Source of the DNA: Allium sativum
Lineage: Eukaryota; Streptophyta; Magnoliopsida; Asparagales; Amaryllidaceae
Direction of reading: 5' to 3'
Assembly: GCA_030737875.1 (NCBI GenBank)
Contig: CM060922.1
Span: 226,469,835 to 226,533,834, forward strand
Length of the DNA: 64,000 nt
In this document: piece after piece, positions 35,798 through 47,255 of the stretch
Layout of the letters: the number at the start of each line of letters is the position of its first letter
Numbering within the stretch: position 1 is the first letter of the stretch
Program-made: the position numbers and the translations under genes
The notes under the pieces: generated by a model
What the model saw: only the letters and a program-made list of their open reading frames with translations
What the model was told of the DNA's origin: nothing
Databases searched by the model: none

Positions 35798-38700
35798 TGT
35801 AACACCCCGAATTTCAGTTAACACTGATATTCACTAATTACAGAATTAATAATCTCAGATGTGAGAATCAGGGGAAACGGGTTATGTCATTGTGTTCGTC
35901 TCGGAAAAATACGCGAAATAGAGTCCGAAATTTTGTAAATCGGAGTCCGTATGACCCGGTTAAGGCCCAAAGAAGTTTTCGGGAAATTTGAATTTCGAAA
36001 CATGCAGAAATGGGGGCCAGGCGGGAAAAATCCCGCCCAGCCAAGTCGACTTGGCTGTCGACAGGGCTGTCGACTGCCATGTCGACAGGCATGTCGACAG
36101 GCAAGTCGACAGGGCTGTCGACTTGCCCTGTCGGCTGATTCTGGCCTAGTGCACCATTTTAGTGTTTGGGCTGTGCTTTGGGGCTGGTTTCTGGAAGCTT
36201 CCGAGATCTGATGGCCCTAATCTAATTTAGGGTTAATCTAATGGCCTAAAACACTTGCCTAATCCTATAAATAAGACCCTAAGCTAGCCCTAAATGATCA
36301 AAATCCTATCTCCTAACTAAACTATGCCAAAATTTTCTATGATCATGGCCTCCACTCAAAACCCTAGCCTCCATCCTATTTCTAAACTATTTCTATGAAG
36401 GCTTTCATGTTCATACAAGCATCTTTGAGTTGTATGAGTGATCATTAGCTTGCATTCATCATCAATTTGCAAGCTTTATGTTCAAGGCTAGAGTTTTTGG
36501 GTGATTTTTGGCAAGGGTTTGCTTATGGGAGTTTAGTGGTGAGTTCCTATAGCTTTAATAATCAATTGTTAAATTGATTATGGTAGGATATGATAAGACA
36601 TGGCTATGTTTGTGGATAAATGTGTTTATGCAAGTTTGTATGATATGTGTTTTGCAAGTTTTATGCTATATGCAAGTTTAATGCCATGTTTTATGATGCA
36701 AACCACTATGTTGAACATTTATGCATATGTAACATGTTATGCAAACTATATGTGAGAGTATATGCAAGTTGTATGTAACATGATATGCAAGTTATGCATT
36801 TGGTTTTGTGCATGCTAAGTATTTGGTTTTATGCATGCTAAGTATTTGGTTTTGTGCATGCTAAGTACTTGGTTTTATGCATATTAAGTGTTTGGTTTAT
36901 GCAAGTTTGTCTCTTTTTATGATATGCATAATATATGAAAGTTTGCCTCTAAGTATGGCATGTGATGCAAGTTCATATGCAAGTTATGATGCAAGTTCAT
37001 ATGCAAGTTATGATGCAAGTTCATATGCAAGTTATGATGCAAGTTCATATGCAAGTTATGATGCATGTTCATATGCAAGTTATGATGCAAGTTCGTATGC
37101 AAGTTATGATGCAAGTTCATATGCAAGTTATGATGCAAGTTCATATGCAAGTTTGCCTCTATGTATGACATAAGTACATGTGCAAGTTCATCCCTTTTAG
37201 ACCTATGACATGTATGCAAGTTGACACCTTTATGATAGGTCTATGACATGAACATTTAAGCAAGTTACCATCTTTATGACATATGTGATTCATGCAAGTA
37301 TGGGTTGGTTATTTATGAAAGTTGGGTTTATGGTCATATATACAAGTTGACACCTTTTAAACCCATGATAATGCTAATGATATGCTAAGTTGAACCCGTT
37401 GTGCGTATGATAAATCTTCTCTTTTGAAGTATGTCATGTTAACGTATTTACGTGGGGACGATGGAGTAAAAATTAATGAACACATAAAATTGTGTGAAGT
37501 GGGTATGATTAAACATACCGTAAAGTGGATGGACATAATTGGGAATTTACCTATTAAGTTAGGTCTACCCATATTATGGAATTGGGAATTTACCTATTGA
37601 GTTAGGTCTACCCATATTCTTAAACATTTGTAATTAATTAGGGATAATTAATACAAATTATGGGGGTGATTAATTAGGTGTAATTAATCTACTAAGACAC
37701 GAGGTTGGACCCTTTTGTAGCATAAGACTGCCCGGAACCGACCGGCAAATCCAGCGGCTACAAATGATTGGCCCAATGTGAGAGGTCTTAGTTATAAACT
37801 AAATACGTGACAAGTGTAAAGACACGAGGTTAGACTCTGTTATGGTGTAAGGCTGCCCGGAACCAACCGGCATATCCAGCTGCCATAAAAGACAGTCTAA
37901 TGTGAGAGGTCTTTACAAAGGTTACGATCTTAATCAATTAAGAAACACTTAACCGAATTAGCATGTAGAGGGGCATGAGGGGTTAAGTGGGTGCCTTGGG
38001 TGGCATGAGGAAACTAGTGGGTTGCCTTGGGTGGCAATAGAAAATACGATTAGAATACTTAACCAAAGTGGAACATGTAATTAAACATGATTAAAGGGTT
38101 AAGTAAGTGCCTTGGGTGGCATGTGGGAATCAAGTAAGTGCCTTGGGTGGAATGCGGGAATCTAGTGGGTGCCTTAAGTGGCAATTGAAATATAATTAAA
38201 TGATAAGCTTAAGTAGTAGCTTGTGGGGGCCTTAAGTGGCAATTGAAATATAATTAGACGACTTAACCAAACCTTAACATGAAAGTGGCATGATTATAAA
38301 AGGGGTTAAGTGGGATGCACTAGATAAAATGACAAGCTTAAGTAGTAGCTTGTGGGGGCCTTAAGTGGCAATTGAAATATAATTAGACGACTTAACCAAA
38401 CCTTAACATGTAAGTGGGCATGATAATAAAAGGGGTTAAGTGGGATGCACTAGATAAAATGACAAGCTTAAGTAGTAGCCTGTGGGGGGGGGGCATTTCA
38501 ACCAATATCCCAAACGTATCTTTGTGGGCTCGACCCAAGTCGAGGACGGAACACGCATATTGGGCTTGACTATAAGAGGCCAAAACGGGGTAGCGGTGGC
38601 AACGCGAGTCCAACGGGTTTCATATGCGTGTGTGGACCCGGGCTGGTAGGTAAGATGTTGTTGCATCGTGTAGATATAAGCCGTGCACCATTTGTTGTAT

Positions 38701-39551
38701 CAGGTTGCCACTTTGGGGAGTGATACACCCCATTGTGGGGCCAGCACGGGTATCTACGGTAGGGAGCCGATCGCTTGGGGAGTAGTGGGTACACCTAGTG
38801 GAGATAGGGGCAGACGGCACCTATGTAGTCAGCTAGGGGTACACGAAACTACTATTAAAAATTACTAAGTACACTTAGTGGGATCAACCTGTAAGTAGGA
38901 ATTACCCTTGGGTGGGTAGAACTGGTGTGGTGCAGTGTAGGAATTACCCTTGGGTGGGTAGATCTGGGTGGTGCAATCTAGTAATTATCCTTGGGTGGAT
39001 AGATGCGTCTTTTCGGTTATCTAAGTACATCCTTTGTTTAGTTGGCTACTTAGTGTAGTCATTATCCCCAGAGGTAACGTACCTTGTTATATCATACCCT
39101 AATTACTTTAATGATTGTATTGTTAGGGTTATAGGACTCACTCAAACTTATGTCTGACCCCGTTGTTTCTTTATCTTTTTCCTAACCCTCAGGTTTTCAG
39201 AGTGGGCCTAGCACTAGTGGGCTTTGATCAGACTGCTTTATCTATCTTTTGGAGCTTGGATCGTGGATGTAAAGCTCAGTTTATCTTTTCTTTTATGGCT
39301 ATTAGGTTATGTAGTGGGATTATGTACTTTTGTTTTTATCAGGATGGATATTATGTACTTGACTCTTATTTATGGTTTTGGTGTAACCAAACATGTTTTA
39401 CTTTCCGCTGGAATGAAATGATGTTTTAAATTCTCAAGTATCACTTATATCTGTCTTGTTGTAATTTTTCTGTTCTATATTCACTTAAAATACTCCACCG
39501 ATGTTATGGCATTCCCTTAGTGAGTGACCGTAGCGGGTGTGGGGTGTTACA
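35798..39551 (+). mobile_element. 5' LTR of element D (3754 bp)
   Basis: TGTAACACCCCG...GTGTTACA. Notable parts are an inverted repeat GGCGGGAAAAATCCCGCC at 36021-36038, seven GTCGAC palindromes at 36045-36122, a TATA region CCTATAAATAAG near 36266, and eight 24-bp tandem repeats (36962-37153). It also has two GGGAATTTACC blocks (37541-37613), two CCGGAACC modules (near 37733 and 37858) and a G-run near 38484. It is LTR, with no gene. Confidence 0.92.
36962..37153. repeat. 24-bp tandem repeat in 5' LTR of D, 8 copies
   Basis: Units of the form ATGATGCAAGTTCATATGCA plus AGTT repeat eight times with a few substitutions. Because 24 is divisible by three, all frames stay open and give false repeat proteins. 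The 3' LTR has six copies. Confidence 0.9.
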
Positions 39552-39553
39552 CG

Positions 39554-39565
39554 TGGTATCAGAGC
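39554..39565 (+). promoter_or_regulatory. Primer binding site of element D
   Basis: TGGTATCAGAGC two bases after the LTR end; tRNA-iMet type. Confidence 0.9.
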
Positions 39566-40270
39566 TTAAGGTTACCAGAACAGATAAAATTTTTAGAAAA
39601 ACTTTTTTTTCTAAGAATACTTTTGAAAGGAGTATTTTCAAAAACATGTCTTTTAAGAGAAAAGTTTTTGAAAGAAAGGCATAATCCCCGATAGCCATAT
39701 CTTTATCTTTCGAATTCTCCGTTTTGAATCTCTTCCTCTCTCGTTTTGAGTTTCCCCTCCGCGTATAGATGATCTTTCTAAGATAGATAAGAATGAAAAC
39801 CACTTCAAGGGACTTAGACATTAGTCGGACTAGAAGTTGGTTCAAGAAGGAGGAGGACTTGTAGATACCTATTGGATAGACGATGGGAGGAAGGCTCAAA
39901 TAGTTGTTTGGTTAATGAAGAGCGAAACCTCATTTTTATGGGAGGTTACGAGTGGAGAATGGGAAGAAGAGGGCTAGTAGTTATCCTTTTGGGAGGAATA
40001 GGACACCTTATTAGGATTGTACAAAGAGGCAAGGGCAAGGTACGGAATCTCCTGGAGGGTAGTTGTATTCCCTCACGGCTAGTGTACCAGATGGGGATAG
40101 GACCGTCTAGGTTGGAATTTGGATTTCTTTATTATCCGATTCGAACTTTATTTGATTCTGACGCATCGAGTTCGTTTATCTCATCATTGTTAGTTGAGTC
40201 ACTGCACTTAGACACCAGTTTAGTAGATGATCCCTTAGTTGTTTCAAACCCAATTGGGGCTCCATGATGT
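39566..40270 (+). pseudogene. pro: Element D gag tail and protease, degenerate
   Basis: Almost all of gag is missing. Near 39985-40040 a worn zinc-knuckle region reads GGIGHLIRIVQRGKGK, where the CCHC cysteines have all been lost. The aspartic protease follows: LFDSDASSSFISSLLVESL, with the active triad at 40154-40162 reading D-S-D in place of the normal D-S-G or D-T-G, so it is catalytically damaged. The open stretch around it ends at 40267. A later protease block, GMDWLSSRG, lies near 40345-40375 in another frame. Confidence 0.78.
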
Positions 40271-40458
40271 GTTTGGGTTTGAAAGTTTCTATACTTAGCG
40301 TTGAGTTTAGATGTGATGCTTTTTGGGCCTCATGGGCTATGGGTTAGTTTTGGGCATGGACTGGTTATCCAGTAGGGGTGCCGTTCTTGATTTTGAAGGG
40401 AGAGTTGTTAGGCTTATGACCCGTTTGGGTAACACTCTCGAGAATCTCTTGTAATCCC

Positions 40459-41145
40459 ATGGAATCTGTTATGCTAAGCTATCTAGAATCGCTTGACACG
40501 TCGGTCGAGGGTTGGCGAACTGTTAGAGTGGTCCGGGAATACTCGGATGTGTTTGAGGAGGTGAAGGGCTTACCTCCGGAGCGGGAGATTGACTTCCGAA
40601 TATATCTGGTAGACAATGCCAAACCAGTATCTTGGCCAGTGTGCCACATTGCTCCTCGCGAGAGGAGGGAACTCCATAAGCAAGTAGGCGATTTGCTTGA
40701 GAAGGGGTTCATAAGACGAAGTATATCGGAGTGGGGTGCTCCAGTAGTTTTTGCTATGAAGGCGAATGGGTCCCTCAGACTTTGTGTAGGCTAAAGAGAG
40801 TTAAATAAACTCACAAAGAAGAATAGACACCCATTGCCGAGGACTGATGATCTCTTTGATCAGTTAGTTGGCGCCTCAGTATTTTCGCAGTTGGACTTAG
40901 CCACGGGGTTTCATCAGTTGAGAGTGGCCGAGGATAGTATAGAGAAGACTACCTTTAGGACCCCGGATGGTTTTTATGAGTGGCTGGTAATGCTATTTGG
41001 TTTGACGAACGCCCCCGCATACTTTGTTGATTTGATGAGAAGGGTGTTCAGGGAGTACCTAAATAAATTCGTGATGGTCTTTGTAAATGACATCTTGGTC
41101 TTTTCTAGGGGCAAAATAAGTTTTCGTATGTGCCCAATAGGTTGA
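40459..41145 (+). pseudogene. pol (RT): Element D reverse transcriptase with FVND active site
   Basis: One frame from 40459 to 41145 carries one stop, TAA at 40792-40794. Blocks in order are [94 protein letters not shown] and [15 protein letters not shown]. All are typical of plant chromovirus RT (Del/Tekay/CRM group). The catalytic box normally F-I/V-D-D reads FVND at 41080-41091 (GTA AAT GAC), so the first catalytic Asp is Asn and the enzyme would be dead even without the stop. After 41120 the sequence leaves the RT pattern. Confidence 0.92.
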
Positions 41146-41421
41146 GCAATGCCAGTTATGGGGAAAATGGTGGTTTTGGAGCGAGACTGGCGAGGACATC
41201 CAGAGTTGGACAAGGGCTTAATTATTTAGCCGTTTTTACTAGTATCATCGCACGTAGGTCGTCTGAATTCGAAGGAGGTATCCCTTGGGTGTTTGTCTGA
41301 TATTGATTTAGGCCTTTGGGGCTTGCATTTGGGGGATGTCGAGTTCGACTAGGGTGGTCTGCGTGAGAGATGGATAGTTGTGACGATTTTGCATGGGAGA
41401 ATATCCTGATTTTCTCTAGAA
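41146..41421 (+). other. Non-matching block replacing RT thumb and most of RNase H
   Basis: Between the RT fingers/palm and the last RNase H residues about 280 bases carry no pol pattern. Stops are frequent in the pol frame. A deletion with filler or a rearrangement is likely. Confidence 0.55.
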
Positions 41422-42705
41422 GTGGAGAAAAGCATGCCCTACATCTTAGGGAAGTGTTGGAGACTCTTTGAGCGCATTGTCTTAAGACAACAAAGGTGGA
41501 TGGAATTCTTAGCTTCCTATGAGTTTGAGATAGCATATACCCCTGGCAAGGGTAACGTGGTGGCAGACGCCTTAAGCAGAAAAAGGCTGTCTTTGAGTCC
41601 ATTGTTCGTGGAATGGCGAAGCTTGGAGTTTATTTCTATGTTTGACTTTAGACCTTCCGTTGACTTTGTACCTGGTTTGCTAGCTTCCTTGGAGGTTAAG
41701 CCTACACTTTTGGGACGGATTGGCGCAGCACAGCGAGACGACCCACAGTTGGTTGAGTTAGTAGAGAAGCTCATGAGGAGGGGGTCGTCCATCCATTTGA
41801 GTAGGTACACCCTAGATGGTAAGGGATGGTTGCTTAGAGATGGTAGACTTTGTGTACCGCAAGACGAGGGTTTGAGGAAGACTATTCTTGATGATGCACA
41901 CCGTTCTAGGATGACCATTCATCCCGGTGGGGACAAGATGTACCAGGACATGAAGCGGGTTTTCTTCTGGGCCGGTATGAAGAAAGATGTGGCCGAGCAT
42001 GTCGCTCGATGCTTGGTGTACCAACAAGTGAAGGCGGAGCAAAAGAAACCTGGTGGGTTGCTTCACCCATTGGAAGTTCCGCAATGGAAGTGGGATAGCA
42101 TCTCGAAGGATTTTAGTGACGGGTTACCCAGATCAAGAAAGGGTAATACGGGAATTTGGGTTGTGGTAGATAGACTTACTAAGAGCGGCCATCGTATACC
42201 CGTGAAGAGTAAGAGAACTGCTCCATGGCTAGCTTCAGTTTATATTCGAGAGATTATTAGATTGCATGGTGTACCCTCCAGTATAGTGAGCGATCGAGAT
42301 CCTATCTTCACTAGAGAGTTTTGGAAGAGTTTACTAGAGGCGGTAGGGACTCAGTTGTGTTAGAGTACCGCATATCATCCTCAGACGGACGGCCAGACCG
42401 AGAGGGTGAATCATATTTTGGAAGACCTTTTGAGGCTATGTATCTTGGATTTTGGAGGTACATGGGAGGAGCATCTTCCATTGGTGGAGTTGCCCGACAG
42501 ACTTAGTGGTATACATGATGTATTCCATGGGAGGAAGTGCCTACATGAGACCGCAGAAGCGGTAGAGCCGAGCCTGCTTAAAGAAGTAAAGGTAGAGCGT
42601 GATGTGATTATTCGACAAGCTCCTACTCGCATCCTTGGGTCAGAGATTAGGAAGTTGAGGAACAGAGAGGTTCGACTAGTCAAAGTGAAAAAGGGGAGAA
42701 AGTGA
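41422..42705 (+). pseudogene. pol (INT): Element D RNase H end, integrase and shortened C-terminus
   Basis: One frame of about 428 codons has one stop (TAG 42361-42363). It opens with the RNase H end FEIAYTPGKGNVVADALSRK. The integrase zinc domain shows two His and the first Cys, but the second is Tyr (RCLVYQQVK in place of CLVCQQVK). The core Asp residues are present in WDSISKDF and SDRDPIF, and the Glu in [13 protein letters not shown] after the stop. The part after HLPLVE is deleted to a short joined stretch containing HGRKC, then [14 protein letters not shown] and [12 protein letters not shown], the region that leads into the chromodomain. The frame survives the deletion. Confidence 0.9.
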
Positions 42706-42775
42706 GAGCAATGCTACTGGGGAGACAGAAGCGAAGATGCGTTCGTTATACCCATTTCTTTTTGAGGGTATGTCC
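42640..42775 (+). pseudogene. Chromodomain remnant of element D
   Basis: The segment [11 protein letters not shown], followed in a shifted frame by ETEAKMRSLYPFLFEG (about 42722-42770), is the end of the chromodomain in Tekay-type chromoviruses, which directs integration to heterochromatin. It is joined through a frameshift and cannot be made intact. Confidence 0.72.
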
Positions 42776-43335
42776 TTTAAACGTCTCCTTTATCATTTGT
42801 CTAGTACTTATCTTATCTTTAGTATGTCCTCTCATTAGTACCTTTGATAGGGTAAACCTATGGTTGAAACATGTGTTTGAGACATGTTATGTTTGATGGA
42901 TGCATGTGGATGCAAGTGGTTGCTAGTGGTTGCTCGTGGATGCATATATACACACTCTAGGCACTAGATCGGCTCAATCACTTCATATTGCATATTGCAT
43001 AAAATTGTGTGTAGGTAGCTATATTAATGGATGTATAATGGTTGTGTTATCACATGGATGATGAATTTTGGTGAATGATTGTGCACTCATGTAGAAGTAG
43101 TATGTGTCGATAGGGATCTTTCGCATACATATTGGATGCATGGCACTATCATGGTTTGCATATGTTCATACATTAGATAGGGAACATATACACACACTTT
43201 TTGCATATGCTAATACATCATTAGAAATTGTTTTAAGGACAATGGATGCCTGTGTTTGATGGATTGAGTAGATGGTTGTTTGGATGGTAGGATATGCATT
43301 CTCCTTAACTTGGAGATTTCGGGGACGAAATCCTT
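42776..43335 (+). other. 3' untranslated region of element D
   Basis: Non-coding between chromodomain and polypurine tract. GGTTGC and GGATGC short repeats occur near 42895-42945. The last part carries TTGGAGATTTCGGGGACGAA as in element C (26097-26116). Nothing else is seen. Confidence 0.7.
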
Positions 43336-43349
43336 TAAGGAGGGGAGAA
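43336..43349 (+). promoter_or_regulatory. Polypurine tract of element D
   Basis: AAGGAGGGGAGAA directly before the 3' LTR start at 43350. Confidence 0.88.
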
Positions 43350-46300
43350 TGTAACACCCCGAATTTCAGTTAACACTGATATTCACTAATTACAGAATTA
43401 ATAATCTCAGATGTGAGAATCAGGGGAAACGGGTTACGTCATTGTGTTCGTCTCGGAAAAATACGCGAAATAGAGTCCGAAATTTTGTAAATCGGAGTCT
43501 GTATGACCCGGTTAAGGCCCAAAGAAGTTTTCGGGAAATTTGAATTTCGAAACATGCAGAAATGGGGGCCAGGCGGGAAAAATCCCGCCCAGCCAAGTCG
43601 ACTTGGCTGTCGACAGGGCTGTCGACTGCCATGTCGACAGGCATGTCGACAGGCAAGTCGACAGGGCTGTCGACTTGCCCTATCGGCTGATTCTGGCCTG
43701 GTGCACCATTTTAGTGTTTGGGCTGTGCTTTGGGGCTGGTTTCTGGAAGCTTCCGAGATCTGATGGCCCTAATCTAATTTAGGGTTAATCTAATGGCCTA
43801 AAACACTTGCCTAATCCTATAAATAAGACCCTAAGCTAGCCCTAAATGATCAAAATCCTATCTCCTAACTAAACTATGCCAAAATTTTCTATGATCATGG
43901 CCTCCACTCAAAACCCTAGCCTCCATCCTATTTCTAAACTATTTCTATGAAGGCTTTCATGTTCATACAAGCATCTTTGAGTTGTATGAGTGATCATTAG
44001 CTTGCATTCATCATCAAGTTGCAAGCTTTATGTTCAAGGCTAGAGTTTTTGGGTGATTTTTGGCAAGGGTTTGCTTATGGGAGTTTAGTGGTGAGTTCCT
44101 ATAGCTTTAATAATCAATTGTTAAATTGATTATGGTAGGATATGATAAGACATGGCTATGTTTGTGGATAAATGTGTTTATGCAAGTTTGTATGATATGT
44201 GTTTTGCAAGTTTTATGCTATATGCAAGTTTAATGCCATGTTTTATGATGCAAACCACTATGTTGAACATTTATGCATATGTAACATGTTATGCAAACTA
44301 TATGTGAGAGTATATGCAAGTTGTATGTAACATGATATGCAAGTTATGCATTTGGTTTTGTGCATGCTAAGTATTTGGTTTTATGCATGCTAAGTATTTG
44401 GTTTTGTGCATGCTAAGTACTTGGTTTTATGCATATTAAGTGTTTGGTTTATGCAAGTTTGTCTCTTTTTATGATATGCATAATATATGCAAGTTTGCCT
44501 CAAAGTATGGCATGTGATGCAAGTTCATATGCAAGTTATGATGCAAGTTCATATGCAAGTTATGATGCAAGTTCATATGCAAGTTATGATGCAAGTTCGT
44601 ATGCAAGTTATGATGCAAGTTCGTATGCAAGTTATGATGCGAGTTCATATGCAAGTTTGCCTCTATGTATGACATAAGTACATGTGCAAGTTAATCCCTT
44701 TTAGACCTATGACATTTATGCAAGTTGACACCTTTATGATAGGTCTATGACATGAACATTTAAGCAAGTTACCATCTTTATGACATATGTGATTCATGCA
44801 AGTATGGGTTGGTTATTTATGAAAGTTGGGTTTATGGTCATATATACAAGTTGACACCTTTTAAACCCATGATAATGCTAATGATATGCTAAGTTGAACC
44901 CGTTGTGCGTATGATAAATCTTCTCTTTTGAAGTATGTCATGTTAACGTATTTACGTGGGGACGATGGGGTAAAAATTAATGAACACATAAAATTGTGTG
45001 AAGTGGGTATGATTAAACATACCGTAAAGTGGATGGACATAATTGGGAATTTACCTATTAAGTTAGGTCTACCCATATTATGGAATTGGGAATTTACCTA
45101 TTGAGTTAGGTCTACCCATATTCTTAAACATTTGTAATTAATTAGGGATAATTAATACAAATTATGGGGGTGATTAATTAGGTGTAATTAATCTACTAAG
45201 ACACGAGGTTGGACCCTTTTGTAGCATAAGACTGCCCGGAACCGACCGGCAAATCCAGCGGCTACAAATGATTGGCCCAATGTGAGAGGTCTTAGTTATA
45301 AACTAAATACGTGACAAGTGTAAAGACACGAGGTTAGACTCTGTTATGGTGTAAGGCTGCCCGGAACCAACCGGCATATCCAGCTGCCATAAAAGACAGT
45401 CTAATGTGAGAGGTCTTTACAAAGGTTACGATCTTAATCAATTAAGAAACACTTAACCGAATTAGCATGTAGAGGGGCATGAGGGGTTAAGTGGGTGCCT
45501 TGGGTGGCATGAGGAAACTAGTGGGTTGCCTTGGGTGGCAATAGAAAATACGATTAGAATACTTAACCAAAGTGGAACATGTAATTAAACATGATTAAAG
45601 GGTTAAGTAAGTGCCTTGGGTGGCATGTGGGAATCAAGTAAGTGCCTTGGGTGGCATGCGGGAATCTAGTGGGTGCCTTAAGTGGCAATTGAAATATAAT
45701 TAAATGATAAGCTTAAGTAGTAGCTTGTGGGGGCCTTAAGTGGCAATTGAAATATAATTAGACGACTTAACCAAACCTTAACATGTAAGTGGGCATTATT
45801 ATAAAAGGGGTTAAGTGGGATGCACTAGATAAAATGACAAGCTTAAGTAGTAGCTTGTGGGGGCCTTAAGTGGCAATTGAAATATAATTAGACGACTTAA
45901 CCAAACCTTAACATGTAAGTGGGCATGATTATAAAAGGGGTTAAGTGGGATACACTAGATAAAATGACAAGCTTAAGTAGTAGCTTGTGGGGGGGGCCCA
46001 TTTCAACCAATATCCCAAACGTATCTTTGTGGGCTCGACCCAAGTCGAGGACGGGACACGCATATTGGGCTTGATTATAAGAGGCCAAAACGGGGTAGCG
46101 GTGGCAACGCGAGTCCAACGGGTTTCATATGCGTGTGTGGACCCGGGCTGGTAGGTAAGACGTTGTTGCATCGTGTAGATATAAGCCGTGCACCATTTGT
46201 TGTATCAGGTTGCCACTTTGGGGAGTGATACACCCCATTGTGGGGCCAGCACGGGTATCTACGGTAGGGAGCCGATCGCTTGGGGAGTAGTGGGTACACC

Positions 46301-47057
46301 TAGTGGAGATAGGGGCAGACGGCACCTATGTAGTCAGCTAGGGGTACACGAAACTACTATTAAAAATTACTAAGTACACTTAGTGGGATCAACCTGTAAG
46401 TAGGAATTACCCTTGGGTGGGTAGAACTGGTGTGGTGCAGTGTAGGAATTACCCTTGGGTGGGTAGATCTGGGGTGGTACAATCTAGTAATTATCCTTGG
46501 GTGGATAGATGCGTCTTTTCGGTTATCTAAGTACATCCTGTGTTTAGTTGGCTACTTAGCGTAGTCATTATCCCCAGAGGTACCGTACTTTGTTATATCA
46601 TACCCTAATTACTTTAATGATTGTATTGTTAGGGTTATAGTACTCACTCAGACTTATGTCTGACCCCGTTGTTTCTTTATCTTTTTCCCAACCCTCAGGT
46701 TTTCAGAGTGGGCCTAGCACTAGTGGGCTTTGATCAGACTGCTTTATCTATCTTTTGGAGCTTGGATCGTGGATGTAAAGCTCAGTTTATCTTTTCTATT
46801 ATGGCTATTAGGTTATGTAGTGGGATTATGTACTTTTGTTTTTATCAGGATGGATATTATGTACTTGACTCTTATTTATGGTTTTGGTGTAATCAAACAT
46901 GTTTTACTTTCCGCTGGAATGAAATGATGTTTTAAATTCTCAAGTATCACTTATATCTGTCTTGTTGTAATTTTTCTGTTCTATATTCACTTAAAATACT
47001 CCACCGATGTTATGGCATTCCCTTAGTGAGTGACCATAGCGGGTGTGGGGTGTAACA
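43350..47057 (+). mobile_element. 3' LTR of element D (3708 bp)
   Basis: Near-identical to the 5' LTR. The length difference of 46 bp is almost wholly two missing 24-bp tandem units (six copies at about 44514-44657). It has the same seven GTCGAC sites (43597-43674). The end reads GGTGTAACA, one base off the usual GTGTTACA, and is followed by CTCCT. Confidence 0.92.
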
Positions 47058-47062
47058 CTCCT
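47058..47062. repeat. Target site duplication of element D, right copy (CTCCT)
   Basis: Repeats 35793-35797. Confidence 0.88.
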
Positions 47063-47255
47063 CATCATCCATGGAAACACCACCCCCACCCCCCCAGGAT
47101 GATACTTCACTATCATGAGTTCCCATCTCGTAATCTGGACCCTGACTGTCCCATTCTGGGTATGAGGTGGAGGGTACATCTTCAATGATATGACTTTTAG
47201 ATGTCCCCATAGCTTCTCTTCTCTCTACTAATCTGGACGAGCGTTTCTTATTCAT
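47063..47255 (-). pseudogene. Tat 1 antisense ORF, start of first exon
   Basis: On the minus strand an ATG at 47255 opens a frame that begins MNKKRSSRLVERREAMGTSK and becomes acidic and Gly/Ser-rich (SSWGGGGGVSMDDEE) up to the D insertion. It then continues in frame at 35797 on the other side of D. The ATG is preferred because a splice-acceptor-like TTACAACAG ends two bases before it. In Tat 2 the equivalent start (MYSKKIPVKSKAKGSNN) is also basic. Upstream of this ATG lie a leader and promoter at 48266-48400. Confidence 0.6.

Larger units (their letters stand above)
35798..47057 (+). mobile_element. Element D: Tekay-type chromovirus, 11,260 bp, inactivated
   Basis: LTRs at 35798-39551 and 43350-47057, a tRNA-iMet primer site, a polypurine tract and CTCCT duplications define it. 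The interior (3798 bp) keeps protease, RT, the RNase H end, integrase and a chromodomain tail in the Ty3 order, which identifies a Tekay-type chromovirus. Gag is almost wholly lost, and RNase H and the integrase C-terminus carry deletions. It is inserted in the Tat 1 antisense ORF; removing it with one duplication leaves that frame open across the join. Confidence 0.92.

Noticed and set aside
36962..37153. CRISPR-like regular repeats
   Set aside because: Units are contiguous 24-bp tandem copies without unique spacers, in a plant LTR.
36877..37219. Long repeat-protein frames (SYDAS and MQVHMQV types) on both strands, also at 44429-44677
   Set aside because: They arise from a 24-bp tandem repeat, whose length keeps every frame open; they sit inside an LTR and differ in copy number between LTRs.
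38392..38868. Cluster of overlapping frames on both strands in D LTRs (also 45897-46373)
   Set aside because: GC-richer U3/R part of the LTR with chance open frames on all strands; no conserved motif.
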